The notes under the pieces: model-generated
What the model was told of the DNA's origin: nothing
Databases searched by the model: none
The model's input: the letters and a program-made list of their open reading frames with translations, nothing else
Part shown: positions 41,575-51,484 of the stretch, piece after piece
Layout: each line of letters starts with the position of its first letter
How positions within the stretch are numbered: the stretch's first letter is position 1
Assembly (NCBI GenBank): GCA_900696645.1
Contig: CAADGV010000042.1
Location: 62,001 to 126,000, forward strand
Direction: 5' to 3'
Source of the DNA: an uncultured Chlorobiota bacterium
GTDB taxonomy: Bacteria > Bacteroidota > Ignavibacteria > UBA10030 > UBA6906
Length of the DNA: 64,000 bases
Program-made: the position numbers and the translations under genes

Positions 41575-42311
41575 AGAGCATATCATTAGACGAAGTTACT
41601 GGATTCGTAAATCAACACATTGGCGCGTTTCACGAAAGTCGCATCAACCGGGTCAAGAAAATACGGCTACGAGAGATCCTTCAAAAGAAGAATCCCTATC
41701 TCTTCAAAGCGAAGAACATCCTAACAGCACAAAGGTTGATTGAATCGCTGCTTCAAGCGTACCTCTCCTCGTCAGAAGAGGAACTCTTTGGTGACTTCCT
41801 CGAAGAGCTTGCCAGCTTCATTGCGGGCAGGACAGTTGGCGGAAAAAAGTCGCCGGGTTCAGGAATCGACCTTGAATTCACAAAGGACGGTGTTGTGTAT
41901 CTTGTTTCTATTAAATCTGGTGTGAACTGGGGTAATAGTTCGCAATATGCGGCGCTTCGAGATCGGTTCAAAAAAGCAGTCCAGATTCTGAAGCAGTCGA
42001 AATCCGTAAAGGAAGTACAGCCTGTATTAGCTTCTTGTTACGGCAAGAGAAAGACGGTCAACAACGGACAATACCTTCGCATTTGCGGTCAGGAATTCTG
42101 GCACTTCATCAGCGGCAATCAGGATCTCTACACCGACATCATTGAGCCCTTAGGTCACAACGCCAAACAACGCAATCAACGCTACGAAGAAGAACTTGCT
42201 GCCGTCATCAACAAATTCACAGCAGAGTTCTCGAGTGATTTTTGCAGTGATGGACGCATTGACTGGGAAAGATTGGTTCGGTTCAATAGCGGGAATATGA
42301 AATCAAGCTAA
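41571..42311 (+). CDS. Type II restriction endonuclease, PmeII-like
   Basis: A 246-residue protein following the methyltransferase. GSGIDLEF (D100) and VYLVSIKSG (K115) form a PD-(D/E)xK nuclease core. KKNPYLFKAKN, NWGNSSQ, CGQEFWHFISGN, DIIEPLGHNAKQRN are stretches I associate with the PmeII family. The pair is a complete type II restriction-modification system. Target site cannot be read from sequence. Confidence 0.85.
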   Translation: MKSISLDEVTGFVNQHIGAFHESRINRVKKIRLREILQKKNPYLFKAKNILTAQRLIESLLQAYLSSSEEELFGDFLEELASFIAGRTVGGKKSPGSGIDLEFTKDGVVYLVSIKSGVNWGNSSQYAALRDRFKKAVQILKQSKSVKEVQPVLASCYGKRKTVNNGQYLRICGQEFWHFISGNQDLYTDIIEPLGHNAKQRNQRYEEELAAVINKFTAEFSSDFCSDGRIDWERLVRFNSGNMKSS

Positions 42312-42408
42312 ACACCCCCTGTCCTCATTTTAACCTTGGGATATCAAAGCAACGCCCCCTACGATTTGCTGATCATCACACGTTTCTTTCTCTCATCCCC
42401 TTTGACAT

Positions 42409-44256
42409 ATGAAAAAACTGCTGTCCCTTTTGTTCTTTTCGACCTTCCACTTCTGCTTTGCCCAGCCTCCCGCCATCACAAAGATCGAACCACCGAATTG
42501 GTGGGCCGGCATGAAGACAAATGTTCTCCAACTCATGGTTTATGGCGAGAATTTGAAAGAGCTCAAGGTTGCAAGCTCATCGTCCGATATCAGAGTTCTC
42601 AAGATTCATGAATCAACCAATCCCTCGTATTCTTTTGTCGATGTTGAAGTTCGTCGGGCAGCGGCCCCGGGCGATTACGTACTGACGTTCAGTTCGGAGC
42701 ACGGTCAAGCTTCGGTTCCCTTTCCGCTTCTGCAGCGGCGCAAGTCGAGTGACGAACAGAAAGGCTTTGATCAATCCGATGTCATCTATCTTATCGTCCC
42801 TGATCGCTTCGCAAACGGCGATGCAACGAACGACGCTGTAGCCGGAATGTCCGACACACTCAACAGAAACGAACCGTACGGCAGACACGGCGGCGATCTG
42901 CAGGGCATCATCAACAAACTCGATTACCTGCAGGACCTCGGCGTCACGGCCCTGTGGCTGACGCCTGTTGTGGAGAACAACGTGCGCGCATCAAGCTATC
43001 ACGGTTATGCTGCAACGGATTTGTATAGAGTAGATCCGCGCTTCGGCAGTAACGATCTTTACAGAACATTCGTCAAGGAGGCGCACAAGCGCAAGCTCAA
43101 AGTGATCATGGATCACGTGAACAACCACATCAGCATCAGTCACCCGTGGCTTCAAAATCTGCCAATGCCGGATTGGCTGAACGGCTCGCCCGGCAATCAT
43201 CTCAAATCCTATCACTCGAAAGTCGAGCTTACCGACTTGTACAGCGACTCACTCACAAAACAAAAGGCAACTCACGGCTGGTTTACGGAATACATGCCCG
43301 ATCTCAACCAGGCAAACTCGTTCGTGTCGCGGTATCTTATCCAAAGCACAATCTGGTGGATTGAGTACAGCGGTATTGACGGCATTCGTGAAGATACATA
43401 TCCGTATATCGATCCCGAATTCCGAGCGAGATGGTGCAGAACGATTCTCGATGAGTACCCGCGGTTCAACATTGTTGGAGAAGTCTGGATTCAGGACGCG
43501 GTGTATCTTGCCCCGTATCAACGCAAGTCGTTTTTCACCAAGGAATTCGATCCGCAGCTTCCTGCAATAACCGACTTCGGATTGTTTGATGCGTTAATGA
43601 AGACATTTGCTGATTCCGCGGGGAAGATCGAACACGTCTTCAATTGTCTGACGAAAGATTTTCTCTTCCCCGATCCTGCCAATCTTGTAACGTTTCTCGA
43701 CAACCACGATATCCGTCGCATCATGTTCAACGTGAATGGTGATGTGAAGAAAGTCAAACTCGCCCTGACGCTTCTCTTGACGACGCGAGGCATTCCGCAA
43801 CTTCTCTACGGAACGGAACTCGGCATGAAAGGCGGCCCCGATCACGGAAGACTCCGTGCGGATTTTCCGGGCGGATTTCCGGGAGATACGCTGAATGCAT
43901 TTTCAGGGGAGGGAAGAAGTGGACAGGCAGGTGACATCTTCAATTTCACGAAAAGTCTGCTGCACATCCGCAAAGCAAGTCCCGTACTGCAAACCGGAAA
44001 GCTGATACATTTCAAGCCTGCGCACGAAGTGTATGTGTTTTTCAGAATTCTGAACGACGAACGCCTGATGATCGTCATCAATCACAATCGTGACAGACAG
44101 AACTTCGATCTTACTCCGTTCGAACATCAACTTCCCGACGTCGTCCGGTTGCGGGATATTATTTCGGGAAATGAGTTCGACCTGAGTGCCGTCAAATCAG
44201 TCACTCTCGACGGAATGACAGCAGGAATCTTCGAGATTGTGAAAGAATTGCAGTAA
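42409..44256 (+). CDS. Exported GH13 alpha-amylase/cyclomaltodextrinase (neopullulanase-like)
   Basis: A 615-residue alpha-glucan hydrolase with signal peptide (LLSLLFFSTFHFCFAQ), an N-terminal cyclomaltodextrinase-type beta domain (ITKIEPPNWWAGM...), and a TIM barrel. YLIVPDRFANGD and RHGGDLQGI open it; the nucleophile D is in DGIREDTYPY, the acid E in IVGEVWIQD, the third D in FLDNHDIRR. SusA-like enzymes of this form act in the periplasm on maltodextrins. Monocistronic; no clear Shine-Dalgarno. Confidence 0.93.
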   Translation: MKKLLSLLFFSTFHFCFAQPPAITKIEPPNWWAGMKTNVLQLMVYGENLKELKVASSSSDIRVLKIHESTNPSYSFVDVEVRRAAAPGDYVLTFSSEHGQASVPFPLLQRRKSSDEQKGFDQSDVIYLIVPDRFANGDATNDAVAGMSDTLNRNEPYGRHGGDLQGIINKLDYLQDLGVTALWLTPVVENNVRASSYHGYAATDLYRVDPRFGSNDLYRTFVKEAHKRKLKVIMDHVNNHISISHPWLQNLPMPDWLNGSPGNHLKSYHSKVELTDLYSDSLTKQKATHGWFTEYMPDLNQANSFVSRYLIQSTIWWIEYSGIDGIREDTYPYIDPEFRARWCRTILDEYPRFNIVGEVWIQDAVYLAPYQRKSFFTKEFDPQLPAITDFGLFDALMKTFADSAGKIEHVFNCLTKDFLFPDPANLVTFLDNHDIRRIMFNVNGDVKKVKLALTLLLTTRGIPQLLYGTELGMKGGPDHGRLRADFPGGFPGDTLNAFSGEGRSGQAGDIFNFTKSLLHIRKASPVLQTGKLIHFKPAHEVYVFFRILNDERLMIVINHNRDRQNFDLTPFEHQLPDVVRLRDIISGNEFDLSAVKSVTLDGMTAGIFEIVKELQ

Positions 44257-44315
44257 CTCTCTCCTGCGGCAGACAGGCCGGAAAATTCATATCTTTACAT
44301 ATAGAGGATATGAAC

Positions 44316-45137
44316 ATGCCGAACATCAGCCAACTTTCATCTCTTATTCGTCTGCTCGAAGACGTGTCCATTCGCGACACCGTCATGAACGAACTTGCGT
44401 CGTTCGGCCCTTCGCTTGAGAAGGAAATCGAGCGGCAGGGAATTCCGTTGAGTGCGGTGAACGCGTTGTTGCTTCGGCCGCTGTTTGCGCATTATCCTTC
44501 CTGGCTGAAAGACAATTGGACAAGTTGGCTGCTGAAGAAATCCGACAACGAGCAACTCGAAACGGCATTGGATTTGCTCGCACGTTTTCAATACGGGAGG
44601 CTGTATCCCGTCTCGCTCCGAACCCTTCTCGACAATCTCGCCGATGAGTACGATTCCCGCTACGCGCGTCGCGATGCACTCGACCTTTCTGAATTTCTCT
44701 TTCAGGGGTATGCCCTGCGCGGCGTTGACGAAGACGACTTCTACAATCCGCTGAACAGCAATCTCGTGTACGTGATCGAGCAGAAGCGCGGAATTCCCAT
44801 CAGTCTTGCGTGCGTCTATATTCTCGTTGGCGACAGGCTGGAGCTCAAAATCGAAGGCTGCAACTTTCCGGGACATTTTCTGGCAGTCGCTTCGACGCGT
44901 CAGGACAAGGTACTTGTTGATTGCTACAATGGCGGAAGAGCGATCAGCAAGGAAACTCTCGCCAACGCGAAAGCGAAATTGTCCGGCTTCGACATTCTCC
45001 GATTGAAGTGCACAGCCGGCATGATTGTCGCCCGAGTGCTGCATAACCTTGTTGCAGAATACGAATCAACCGGTGATGTCGAATCCGCCAGTATCATGAA
45101 TGAATTGTTGCGCACACTCAAAGGTGTTCGTGCATGA
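44316..45137 (+). CDS. SirB1-family transglutaminase-like/TPR protein
   Basis: A 273-residue protein. The middle has the SirB1/Transglut_core2 signature (NPLNSNLVYVIEQKRGIPISLACVYILVGDRL, in parts) and GCNFPGHFLAV with the conserved His. Catalytic Cys of true transglutaminases appears replaced or shifted, as usual in this family. Function unproven. AGAGG sits 8 nt before the second ATG at 44316; the first at 44310 is too close. Confidence 0.82.
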   Translation: MPNISQLSSLIRLLEDVSIRDTVMNELASFGPSLEKEIERQGIPLSAVNALLLRPLFAHYPSWLKDNWTSWLLKKSDNEQLETALDLLARFQYGRLYPVSLRTLLDNLADEYDSRYARRDALDLSEFLFQGYALRGVDEDDFYNPLNSNLVYVIEQKRGIPISLACVYILVGDRLELKIEGCNFPGHFLAVASTRQDKVLVDCYNGGRAISKETLANAKAKLSGFDILRLKCTAGMIVARVLHNLVAEYESTGDVESASIMNELLRTLKGVRA

Positions 45138-45215
45138 CACTTCCTGCGGAACCGGCTTCCCCTCCTCTTCTGTTGTAATCTCGAAACCTCTCCCTCTCAC
45201 AATGCAGGATACTGT

Positions 45216-46229
45216 GTGACACTTTTTCCGATTGAAGAGTATTGGTGGTTCTATGCCGCCTTCACCGGTTTTGTTCTTTTGCTGCTCGCGATTGACCTCG
45301 GCGTTTTTCATCGCAAGGCGCATGCCGTTTCGTTCAAGGAGGCCGTGACATGGAGTGTCGTGTGGGTTGTGTTGTCGCTGGCGTTCAACTATGCATTGTA
45401 CGTGTATGCAGGCTGGAAATTCGAGACCGACGAACGTCTTCTCGCTATTCCCGGCTTCCATCCTCAACGAGCGGCGGAGCAAGTCGGACTTGAATTTCTA
45501 ACAGGATACATCATAGAGAAGTCCCTTTCGGTAGACAATATTTTCGTGTTCGTTGTTGTCTTCACGTACTTTTCCATTCCGGCGATGTACCAGCACCGGA
45601 TTTTGTTCTACGGCATCATCGGTGCGCTGATTTTCCGTGCTATCTTCATTGCGATGGGTTCCGTTCTGATTGAGTACGAATGGGTGGTGATTCTGTTCGG
45701 CGTGTTTCTCATCGGAACCGGAATCAAGATGATGTTTGCGCCGGAGAAGAACATCGAACCGAACAAGAATCCGTTGATCCGTCTCTTCAAGAAGTTCGTT
45801 CCCGTGACGCAGGAACTGCACGGACAGAAATTCTTTCTCCGCGTCAACGGTGTTGCTCACGCGACGCCGCTGTTCGTCACGCTCTTGTTTGTCGAGCTGA
45901 CCGACATTATTTTTGCGGTAGATTCGGTTCCGGCAATCTTTGCAATCACCAAAGAGCCGATGATCGTCTTCACATCCAACGTCTTTGCCATACTCGGTTT
46001 GCGCGCAATGTACTTCATGCTCGCAGGGGCGGTGGAGAAGTTCCATCTGCTTAAATACGGACTGGCCATCGTTTTGATTTTTGTGGGATTGAAGATGGTG
46101 TGGCTTAACGAGATGTACGGCGGCAAATTCCCGATTGAAATTTCGTTGGGATTCATCGCCGGTGTTATAGCGCTGTCGATCATTCTCTCGCTTCTTTTTC
46201 CGAAGAAAGAAAAGGATACTAAAGAGTGA
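45216..46229 (+). CDS. TerC family membrane protein (Alx-like)
   Basis: A 337-residue inner-membrane protein with about nine helices. SVDNIFVFVVVF and FVELTDIIFAVDSVPAIFAIT carry the paired acidic residues of TerC/Alx, a family linked to metal (Mn) export and to tellurite or pH response. Starts GTG at 45216. No manganese riboswitch is visible upstream, in contrast to many alx genes. Confidence 0.93.
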   Translation: MTLFPIEEYWWFYAAFTGFVLLLLAIDLGVFHRKAHAVSFKEAVTWSVVWVVLSLAFNYALYVYAGWKFETDERLLAIPGFHPQRAAEQVGLEFLTGYIIEKSLSVDNIFVFVVVFTYFSIPAMYQHRILFYGIIGALIFRAIFIAMGSVLIEYEWVVILFGVFLIGTGIKMMFAPEKNIEPNKNPLIRLFKKFVPVTQELHGQKFFLRVNGVAHATPLFVTLLFVELTDIIFAVDSVPAIFAITKEPMIVFTSNVFAILGLRAMYFMLAGAVEKFHLLKYGLAIVLIFVGLKMVWLNEMYGGKFPIEISLGFIAGVIALSIILSLLFPKKEKDTKE

Positions 46230-46343
46230 CCAATCATCGGTTAACGGCAGATTCCTGACGGGAACAAATTCCCTGTTAAACGCTGTTTGTAGGTGTAGAT
46301 TTCAACCGATTTATCGAATAACTATGCAATCCACGGAGAAAGA

Positions 46344-47198
46344 ATGAACAATCTGAAAACACTGCTGCTGATGACGGTTATGACCGTCCTGCTGATTTTC
46401 ATTGGAAACGCGTTAGGCGGGCAGGGCGGCATGATCATCGCATTTATCATTGCGGCGGCAATGAACTTCGGCTCGTACTGGTTCAGCGACAAGATTGTGC
46501 TGAAGATGTACAAAGCGCAGGAACTCACACGTGAACAAGCCCCCGATTTGTTTTATATGACGGAGGAGATGACACGCCGAGCCGGCTTGCCGATGCCAAA
46601 GCTGTACCTCATTCCCGGCGAGCAGCCGAATGCATTTGCGACGGGACGCGACCCCGAACACGCGGCTGTTGCCGTTACCGAAGGCATTATGCGATTGCTG
46701 CCGCGCGACGAGTTGAAAGGCGTGATCGGGCACGAGCTTGCGCATGTGAAGAACCGCGACATTCTCATTGGCTCGATTGCGGCGACGATGGCGGGCGCGA
46801 TCAGCATGATTGCGAACATGGCACAGTGGGCGATGATTTTCGGCGGCGGGCGGCATTCCGACGACAGGGATGGGAGCCCGATTGCAGGAATTGTAATGAT
46901 GATTGTTGCGCCGATTGCCGCAATGCTGATTCAAATGGCGATCTCGCGATCACGCGAGTTTCTGGCGGATAAAGGCGGAGCCGAGATGGCGGGCAACCCC
47001 CGCTCGCTCGCCAACGCGCTGCGCAGACTCCATGCAGGCGCGAAGCAGATACCGATGGAAGCCACGCCTGCAACGGCACACATGTTCATTGTCAACCCGC
47101 TGACGGGTGGCGGACTCGCGAATCTCTTCAGCACCCACCCGCCGATGGAGGAACGGGTGAAACGCCTTGAGGCGATGGCAAGTGGGAGAGTGATTTAA
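46344..47198 (+). CDS. htpX: Membrane zinc metalloprotease HtpX
   Basis: A 284-residue M48B protease of inner-membrane quality control. Two N-terminal helices, zinc motif [11 protein letters not shown], two more helices, and the third ligand in [12 protein letters not shown]. The C terminus has [19 protein letters not shown] lies 8 nt before the ATG. Ends in a strong terminator. Confidence 0.97.
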   Translation: MNNLKTLLLMTVMTVLLIFIGNALGGQGGMIIAFIIAAAMNFGSYWFSDKIVLKMYKAQELTREQAPDLFYMTEEMTRRAGLPMPKLYLIPGEQPNAFATGRDPEHAAVAVTEGIMRLLPRDELKGVIGHELAHVKNRDILIGSIAATMAGAISMIANMAQWAMIFGGGRHSDDRDGSPIAGIVMMIVAPIAAMLIQMAISRSREFLADKGGAEMAGNPRSLANALRRLHAGAKQIPMEATPATAHMFIVNPLTGGGLANLFSTHPPMEERVKRLEAMASGRVI

Positions 47199-47219
47199 CT
47201 TTTGACTTTCTTAATATGC

Positions 47220-47247
47220 AACAGGGCGACCGGATGGTCGCCCTGTT
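47220..47247 (+). terminator. Intrinsic terminator of htpX
   Basis: 12-bp stem AACAGGGCGACC/GGTCGCCCTGTT with a GGAT loop, then TTCG; 21 nt past the stop. Confidence 0.8.
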
Positions 47248-47320
47248 TTCGTTGAGTTCTGTGTCGATGAGCCGGACGGGAACACGCTGAGGTTCACCGT
47301 CCCCGTCCAGTAAACGTAAT

Positions 47321-47641
47321 CTACTCCAACACCACGGCAGTCCCGCTGGCGCTCACCATCAGCATGCTGCCGTTTGCGCCGATCGTCTCGTAGTCGAGAT
47401 CGACACCGATCACGGCATTTCCTCCCATCATTTGCGCTTGCTGGCTCATCTCCGCAATGGCAATGTCTTTTGCCTTGCGCAGTTCTTCTTCGTACGCCGC
47501 CGAGCGCCCGCCGACAATATCGCGGATTCCGGCAAACAAATCCTTGAACAGGTTTGCGCCCATGATCGCCTCGCCGCTCACAATGCCGATGTAGCGGGTG
47601 ACTTTCCTTCCTTCAAGCACGTTGGTTGTTACGACTAACAT
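47321..47641 (-). CDS. YbjQ/UPF0145 family heavy-metal-binding-like protein
   Basis: A 106-residue protein: [31 protein letters not shown] (parts), [25 protein letters not shown]. The family forms pentameric rings; role unknown. GAAAGG 6 nt upstream. Follows the small membrane protein gene by 12 bp. Confidence 0.93.
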   Translation of the reverse strand: MLVVTTNVLEGRKVTRYIGIVSGEAIMGANLFKDLFAGIRDIVGGRSAAYEEELRKAKDIAIAEMSQQAQMMGGNAVIGVDLDYETIGANGSMLMVSASGTAVVLE

Positions 47642-47653
47642 AATTGCCTTTCG

Positions 47654-47905
47654 CTATGATGATTTCTTCTTGAACATGCGGTACACCAACAGCAGCAGCA
47701 TCGCGCCCACTACCGACATGATGAAGCCCGCCGCCTGGCCCTCGGCGTAGAGGTTCAGGAACTGGCCGAGGTACGTGGCAACAAGCGAGCCGCCGATGCC
47801 GAGCAGAATGGTGATAATCCAGCCGCCGGGATCTTTGCCGGGCATGAGAAGTTTTGCAACCGCCCCGACAATCAACCCGATGAGAATCGTCCAGAGAATA
47901 CCCAT
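47654..47905 (-). CDS. GlsB/YeaQ/YmgE-family stress response membrane protein
   Basis: An 83-residue protein with three hydrophobic helices; GLIVGAVAKLLMPGKDPGGWIITILLGIGGSLVATYLG (parts) is the transglycosylase-associated signature. AAGGAG 7 nt before the ATG. Commonly induced by envelope stress. Confidence 0.92.
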   Translation of the reverse strand: MGILWTILIGLIVGAVAKLLMPGKDPGGWIITILLGIGGSLVATYLGQFLNLYAEGQAAGFIMSVVGAMLLLLVYRMFKKKSS

Positions 47906-47960
47906 GATGTACTCCTTTTTTTATATGTGGTGAAAAATGGATGAACGCGGTACCCGGATG

Positions 47961-48527
47961 CTATGGCGTTCGAATCAGCTTCTTGTACAAAATCCGGATG
48001 CTGACAACCAGAACAACAGCAACGAGAGCGGCAGCAACAAACGGCACCAGAATAGCGAGCACGGAAAGCGTTACCGCCCCGCCCGCCTCCGCCGTCGAGA
48101 CAACCGGGTTTCCCGATCCGCCGGTTGAAACCGACGAAGTGATGCGCGTAACACCGGTGAATGCCTGCACCAATCCGGCGATGCCGCCCCCTGCAATAAT
48201 CGCCAACGTCCACTGCAAGAACGGACTCATCCCGACAACGGACGATGCCATTGCAATGGAGCCCGCAACAACCGCGGCGGGTGTCGCAATGACATCAAGC
48301 ATGTGATCAACCCAGGGAATGTAGTAGCCTGCAATTTCCACAACTGTTGCAACGCCGAATGCGACGAGGGCGGGAAGAGTTCCCATCCATTCAAATCCGG
48401 AGCCGAGAGAAAGGTGTCCGGCATACGATGCGATACTCATGACAAGCAGCGGAACAAACACCCGAAAACCGCAGGCCGCTGCAAGCGCAACGCCCACGAG
48501 AATGCTGACGATGGTTTCCGATTCCAT
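47961..48527 (-). CDS. DUF4126 family membrane protein
   Basis: A 188-residue protein with four to five helices: AAACGFRVFVPLLVMSIA, GYYIPWVDHMLDVIATPAAVVAGS, GIAGLVQAFTGVTRITSS. Function unknown. Follows the rhomboid gene by 13 bp. Confidence 0.85.
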   Translation of the reverse strand: MESETIVSILVGVALAAACGFRVFVPLLVMSIASYAGHLSLGSGFEWMGTLPALVAFGVATVVEIAGYYIPWVDHMLDVIATPAAVVAGSIAMASSVVGMSPFLQWTLAIIAGGGIAGLVQAFTGVTRITSSVSTGGSGNPVVSTAEAGGAVTLSVLAILVPFVAAALVAVVLVVSIRILYKKLIRTP

Positions 48528-48540
48528 GGCGTATCCGTTG

Positions 48541-49299
48541 CTAAACGCTGCTGAAGCGGTTGAGAAATCCTTTTTCCACTTCGGTCAGACTTGTCACGCC
48601 TTTTGCGTCGAGCTTTGCCATGATGCGATCGTATTCCTCCCGGTTTATCTCATGCAGACGATCGCGCTGGATTGCCTTCCAGCGTTGGACATCGCCTATC
48701 GAAGCGATCGGCTCGACAATCTGCCGCTGTATATGTTTGAGTTGCTCGGTGTGCCGCAGAATTTTGATGTAGGCGAATCCGCCGACAAATCCGCCGAGAT
48801 GGGCAAAATGAGCAATGCCGTCGCTCACGGCTCCAAACCCTCCGAACAACGCGAGCAGCGTCATGATTGCAACCATTATGCGGACTTCAACCGGAAGAAT
48901 CCCCCAAATAAACACTTTATCCCGCGGCCAAAACATTGCGTACGCGATCAGCACGCCGAACAATGCCCCGGACGCCCCGATGATGGGCGAGAAGGGATTG
49001 AACACGAGCGAGAGTACCGCCCCCATCAATCCGCTTACGAAATAAAGGCCGAGAAAATGCTTGCTGCCCAGTTCGGCTTCAAGCCGCGGGCCGAAGAAGA
49101 ACAACCCCAGCATGTTGAACGCGATATGCCAGAACCCGCTGATGTCGTGCAGGAACATGTACGTGAAGATCGTCCACGGCCGGTTGAAAAAATCAAACGG
49201 CACGAATGCGAAGTACTGCAAAATCTGCGGACGAAACACCGTCAACACATACACAACAACATTCGCAATAATAAGTCTCAGAACCCAGGGTGTGAGCAT
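48541..49299 (-). CDS. Rhomboid-family intramembrane serine protease
   Basis: A 252-residue membrane protein. WTIFTYMFLHDISGFWHIAFNMLGLFFFG (parts) with the HxxxN segment, the nucleophile in GASGALFG, and the catalytic His in FAHLGGFVGG. A C-terminal cytosolic helix-rich tail of about 60 residues ends EVEKGFLNRF, a motif often seen at rhomboid ends in this phylum. Starts 28 bp after the metallopeptidase gene. Confidence 0.93.
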   Translation of the reverse strand: MLTPWVLRLIIANVVVYVLTVFRPQILQYFAFVPFDFFNRPWTIFTYMFLHDISGFWHIAFNMLGLFFFGPRLEAELGSKHFLGLYFVSGLMGAVLSLVFNPFSPIIGASGALFGVLIAYAMFWPRDKVFIWGILPVEVRIMVAIMTLLALFGGFGAVSDGIAHFAHLGGFVGGFAYIKILRHTEQLKHIQRQIVEPIASIGDVQRWKAIQRDRLHEINREEYDRIMAKLDAKGVTSLTEVEKGFLNRFSSV

Positions 49300-49326
49300 C
49301 TCAGAAAAGGAAAATGAAAGTTCAGA

Positions 49327-51381
49327 TTATTTGGCGATGTCAATCGCCTTTCGCGTTGCGAGGATCATTGCCTCGGCCCCGACGGGCAAGCCCGTTGCGT
49401 GCTTCATCCACAAATCGGGAGCGAACGCTCCGAAGCGCGCCATTCGCTCGAACTCCGCGCCGAGATTTCCCTTCTCCTGTATCTTCTCATCAATCTGATG
49501 GGCAATCAAATGTCCCAGCGGGTAGTCGGGCAGGTACAGGAATGAGTGAATCATGTGTGAATAAATGCCGAGCAACACAACATCCTTCTTGTTGAACACC
49601 GGCTCGTAGTACGAATTCCAGACATCCTGTGCAATGCTGAGAGTTGCCTCCTTCAATTGCGCCGGCGTTGCATTCGGGTTTTCGTACATCCAATGCCAGA
49701 CTTCCATATCCACCAGCGCGACGCCTGCAATTTCGTACGTTGCCCAGAAATCGTTGATCGTCTTGAGCGCCCTGCTTTTTGCGTCCGGCTTGGCAAGGCC
49801 GAGCAATTCCATATCCTTTGCCTGAAAGACGAATGCGAGCGCTTCGGTGAATGCCGTGTTCGGCACGCCGTTCAGCAGCCAATGGTCGATCAGGTTGAGG
49901 GAGAACGTCTGTTCGACGTTGTGCCCGAGCTCATGAATGGCGATGTTGAATCCTTTGTAATTCATTCCCCCTTTCTCAACCCGCGTTCGTAACGCAGCCG
50001 GTGCGGAACGCAGCTGCGCCCCCCACGCGTGGCCGGAGCCGCGGGCAGGCTCGACGACAATGTTGTCAGCCAGCATCTTTGCGCGAGCGGCTCTGAATCC
50101 GAGCTTCTGGAGGATGTTCGGCATGTCACGTTTGAATGCCTGTGCAGTCGGGTACCTTCGTGAGACGATCTTATCCAGTTCTGCTTCGCTGTATGTGCCG
50201 CGAGGACGAAAACCCTTGTACCAGATATCGAACGGCTCAAGCGGACGCCGCAGCCGCTTTTCGATAAGCGTGGCGATTTCGCGCACGAGAGGAGATGACA
50301 CAACATCCAGCAGCATCTTCCTTACTCTCTCTTCGGGGATCTCCCGCTCCTCGTCGAACTTGCGAGCGATATGTGTCGGAGTCGTCGGTGAGAAGGGATC
50401 GGCTCTGCGGACCGCATGATATGTTTTCAGCAGAACCTCGTAGCGCCGGTCGGGTTCCGGCGCATTGTCCACTCGCACAACCGGAGGAGGTGTTCCATCG
50501 GACTCCGGTGCGGCGGCGCCCGTCACTTCGTTTGTGAATGGATTCCAGACAACAGCGGGATTATTTACCGCCACGGCGGGGATGGTTTGCGTAACGATCC
50601 GCTCCATTACTTTCTGAATAATCCTCTGCTTCTCAAGCCCCTTGCCGCCTTCAGCATAATTTGCTTTGATTTCATCGCGGAGATTCCAATGGGAGAGCAG
50701 ACGCAGGCCCTCAGGGAAGAGTCGTTCCCCCTTCTCACTCAACACATTGTGCATGTAGATGTTATATTCCGCGATGTACCTATCGGCTTCACCCGCAGCT
50801 TCGGCAATCGACTGATTCACATCGGGCGGGATGCGTTTGGAGAATTTCTGCGCGAGACGCGCTTCGGCCCATTGCCTCCGGCTCCAGTTCATCCCCTCGT
50901 TGAGCCGCTGTTCAAGAGTTGTGAGCGGAAAGTTCAGCAGGACAACAAAGGCAAGTTTGTTCGCGAAGAAATCCTCGGCAACATGAGCTCTCGGATCGTA
51001 CCCTGCAAACACCTGGTCGTACGGTTGTATCGGCCCGTAATCCAAATCCGACTGCCTGCGGAAGGCACGCGTAATCTCCAGCATGTGTCCGTCCAATTGT
51101 TCCATCAAAAACTGGTAGCGGGCGAACATCGTGTCGAGTTCAGCTTGTGTGCCGGCAAAATTTGCTTTCACAAACGCCTCAAACGCCGCGTTATCGCCGT
51201 CTTCTTTGCGCCAGAGACTCGAAACCTGTCTCATCCCGCGCAACAGGCGAACCCGTTCGGACTCTGCATATTTTTGACCGAGTTCAGCTTCAAGTTTTGC
51301 AAACGTTTCCGCGTCCTGTGCAAACATCATCTGCGTACTTACAACAAGAGAAAAGCACAAAATCCATAATCGGCAAAGCAT
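49327..51381 (-). CDS. Exported HELGH zinc metallopeptidase
   Basis: A 684-residue gluzincin. Signal peptide (LWILCFSLVVSTQMMFAQ); zinc motif IAIHELGHNVEQTF; a downstream helix with FTEALAFVFQAKD carries the third ligand (E). The all-helical body resembles M3/M2-type peptidases. AAGGAGG lies 6 nt before the ATG. Could process peptides released by the T9SS proteases. The precise MEROPS family is uncertain. Confidence 0.8.
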   Translation of the reverse strand: MLCRLWILCFSLVVSTQMMFAQDAETFAKLEAELGQKYAESERVRLLRGMRQVSSLWRKEDGDNAAFEAFVKANFAGTQAELDTMFARYQFLMEQLDGHMLEITRAFRRQSDLDYGPIQPYDQVFAGYDPRAHVAEDFFANKLAFVVLLNFPLTTLEQRLNEGMNWSRRQWAEARLAQKFSKRIPPDVNQSIAEAAGEADRYIAEYNIYMHNVLSEKGERLFPEGLRLLSHWNLRDEIKANYAEGGKGLEKQRIIQKVMERIVTQTIPAVAVNNPAVVWNPFTNEVTGAAAPESDGTPPPVVRVDNAPEPDRRYEVLLKTYHAVRRADPFSPTTPTHIARKFDEEREIPEERVRKMLLDVVSSPLVREIATLIEKRLRRPLEPFDIWYKGFRPRGTYSEAELDKIVSRRYPTAQAFKRDMPNILQKLGFRAARAKMLADNIVVEPARGSGHAWGAQLRSAPAALRTRVEKGGMNYKGFNIAIHELGHNVEQTFSLNLIDHWLLNGVPNTAFTEALAFVFQAKDMELLGLAKPDAKSRALKTINDFWATYEIAGVALVDMEVWHWMYENPNATPAQLKEATLSIAQDVWNSYYEPVFNKKDVVLLGIYSHMIHSFLYLPDYPLGHLIAHQIDEKIQEKGNLGAEFERMARFGAFAPDLWMKHATGLPVGAEAMILATRKAIDIAK

Positions 51382-51484
51382 ATTCCCTCCTTGATCAGCA
51401 TGAGAACATGATCGGTTTTTCGAACAATACCGCCGCGAACAAATTCAACATAGGTTTTTTGGCTGAGAGTTTCAATTCGTTGAA

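Noticed and set aside
45138-45215. Manganese (yybP-ykoY) riboswitch upstream of terC
   Set aside because: The 78-bp gap is too short and has no matching stem or terminator.
48439-49317. 292-codon plus-strand frame rich in His/Glu/Arg
   Set aside because: Shadow of the rhomboid gene on the other strand.
50416-51369. 317-codon plus-strand frame
   Set aside because: Antisense to the HELGH metallopeptidase and lacks any recognisable domain.
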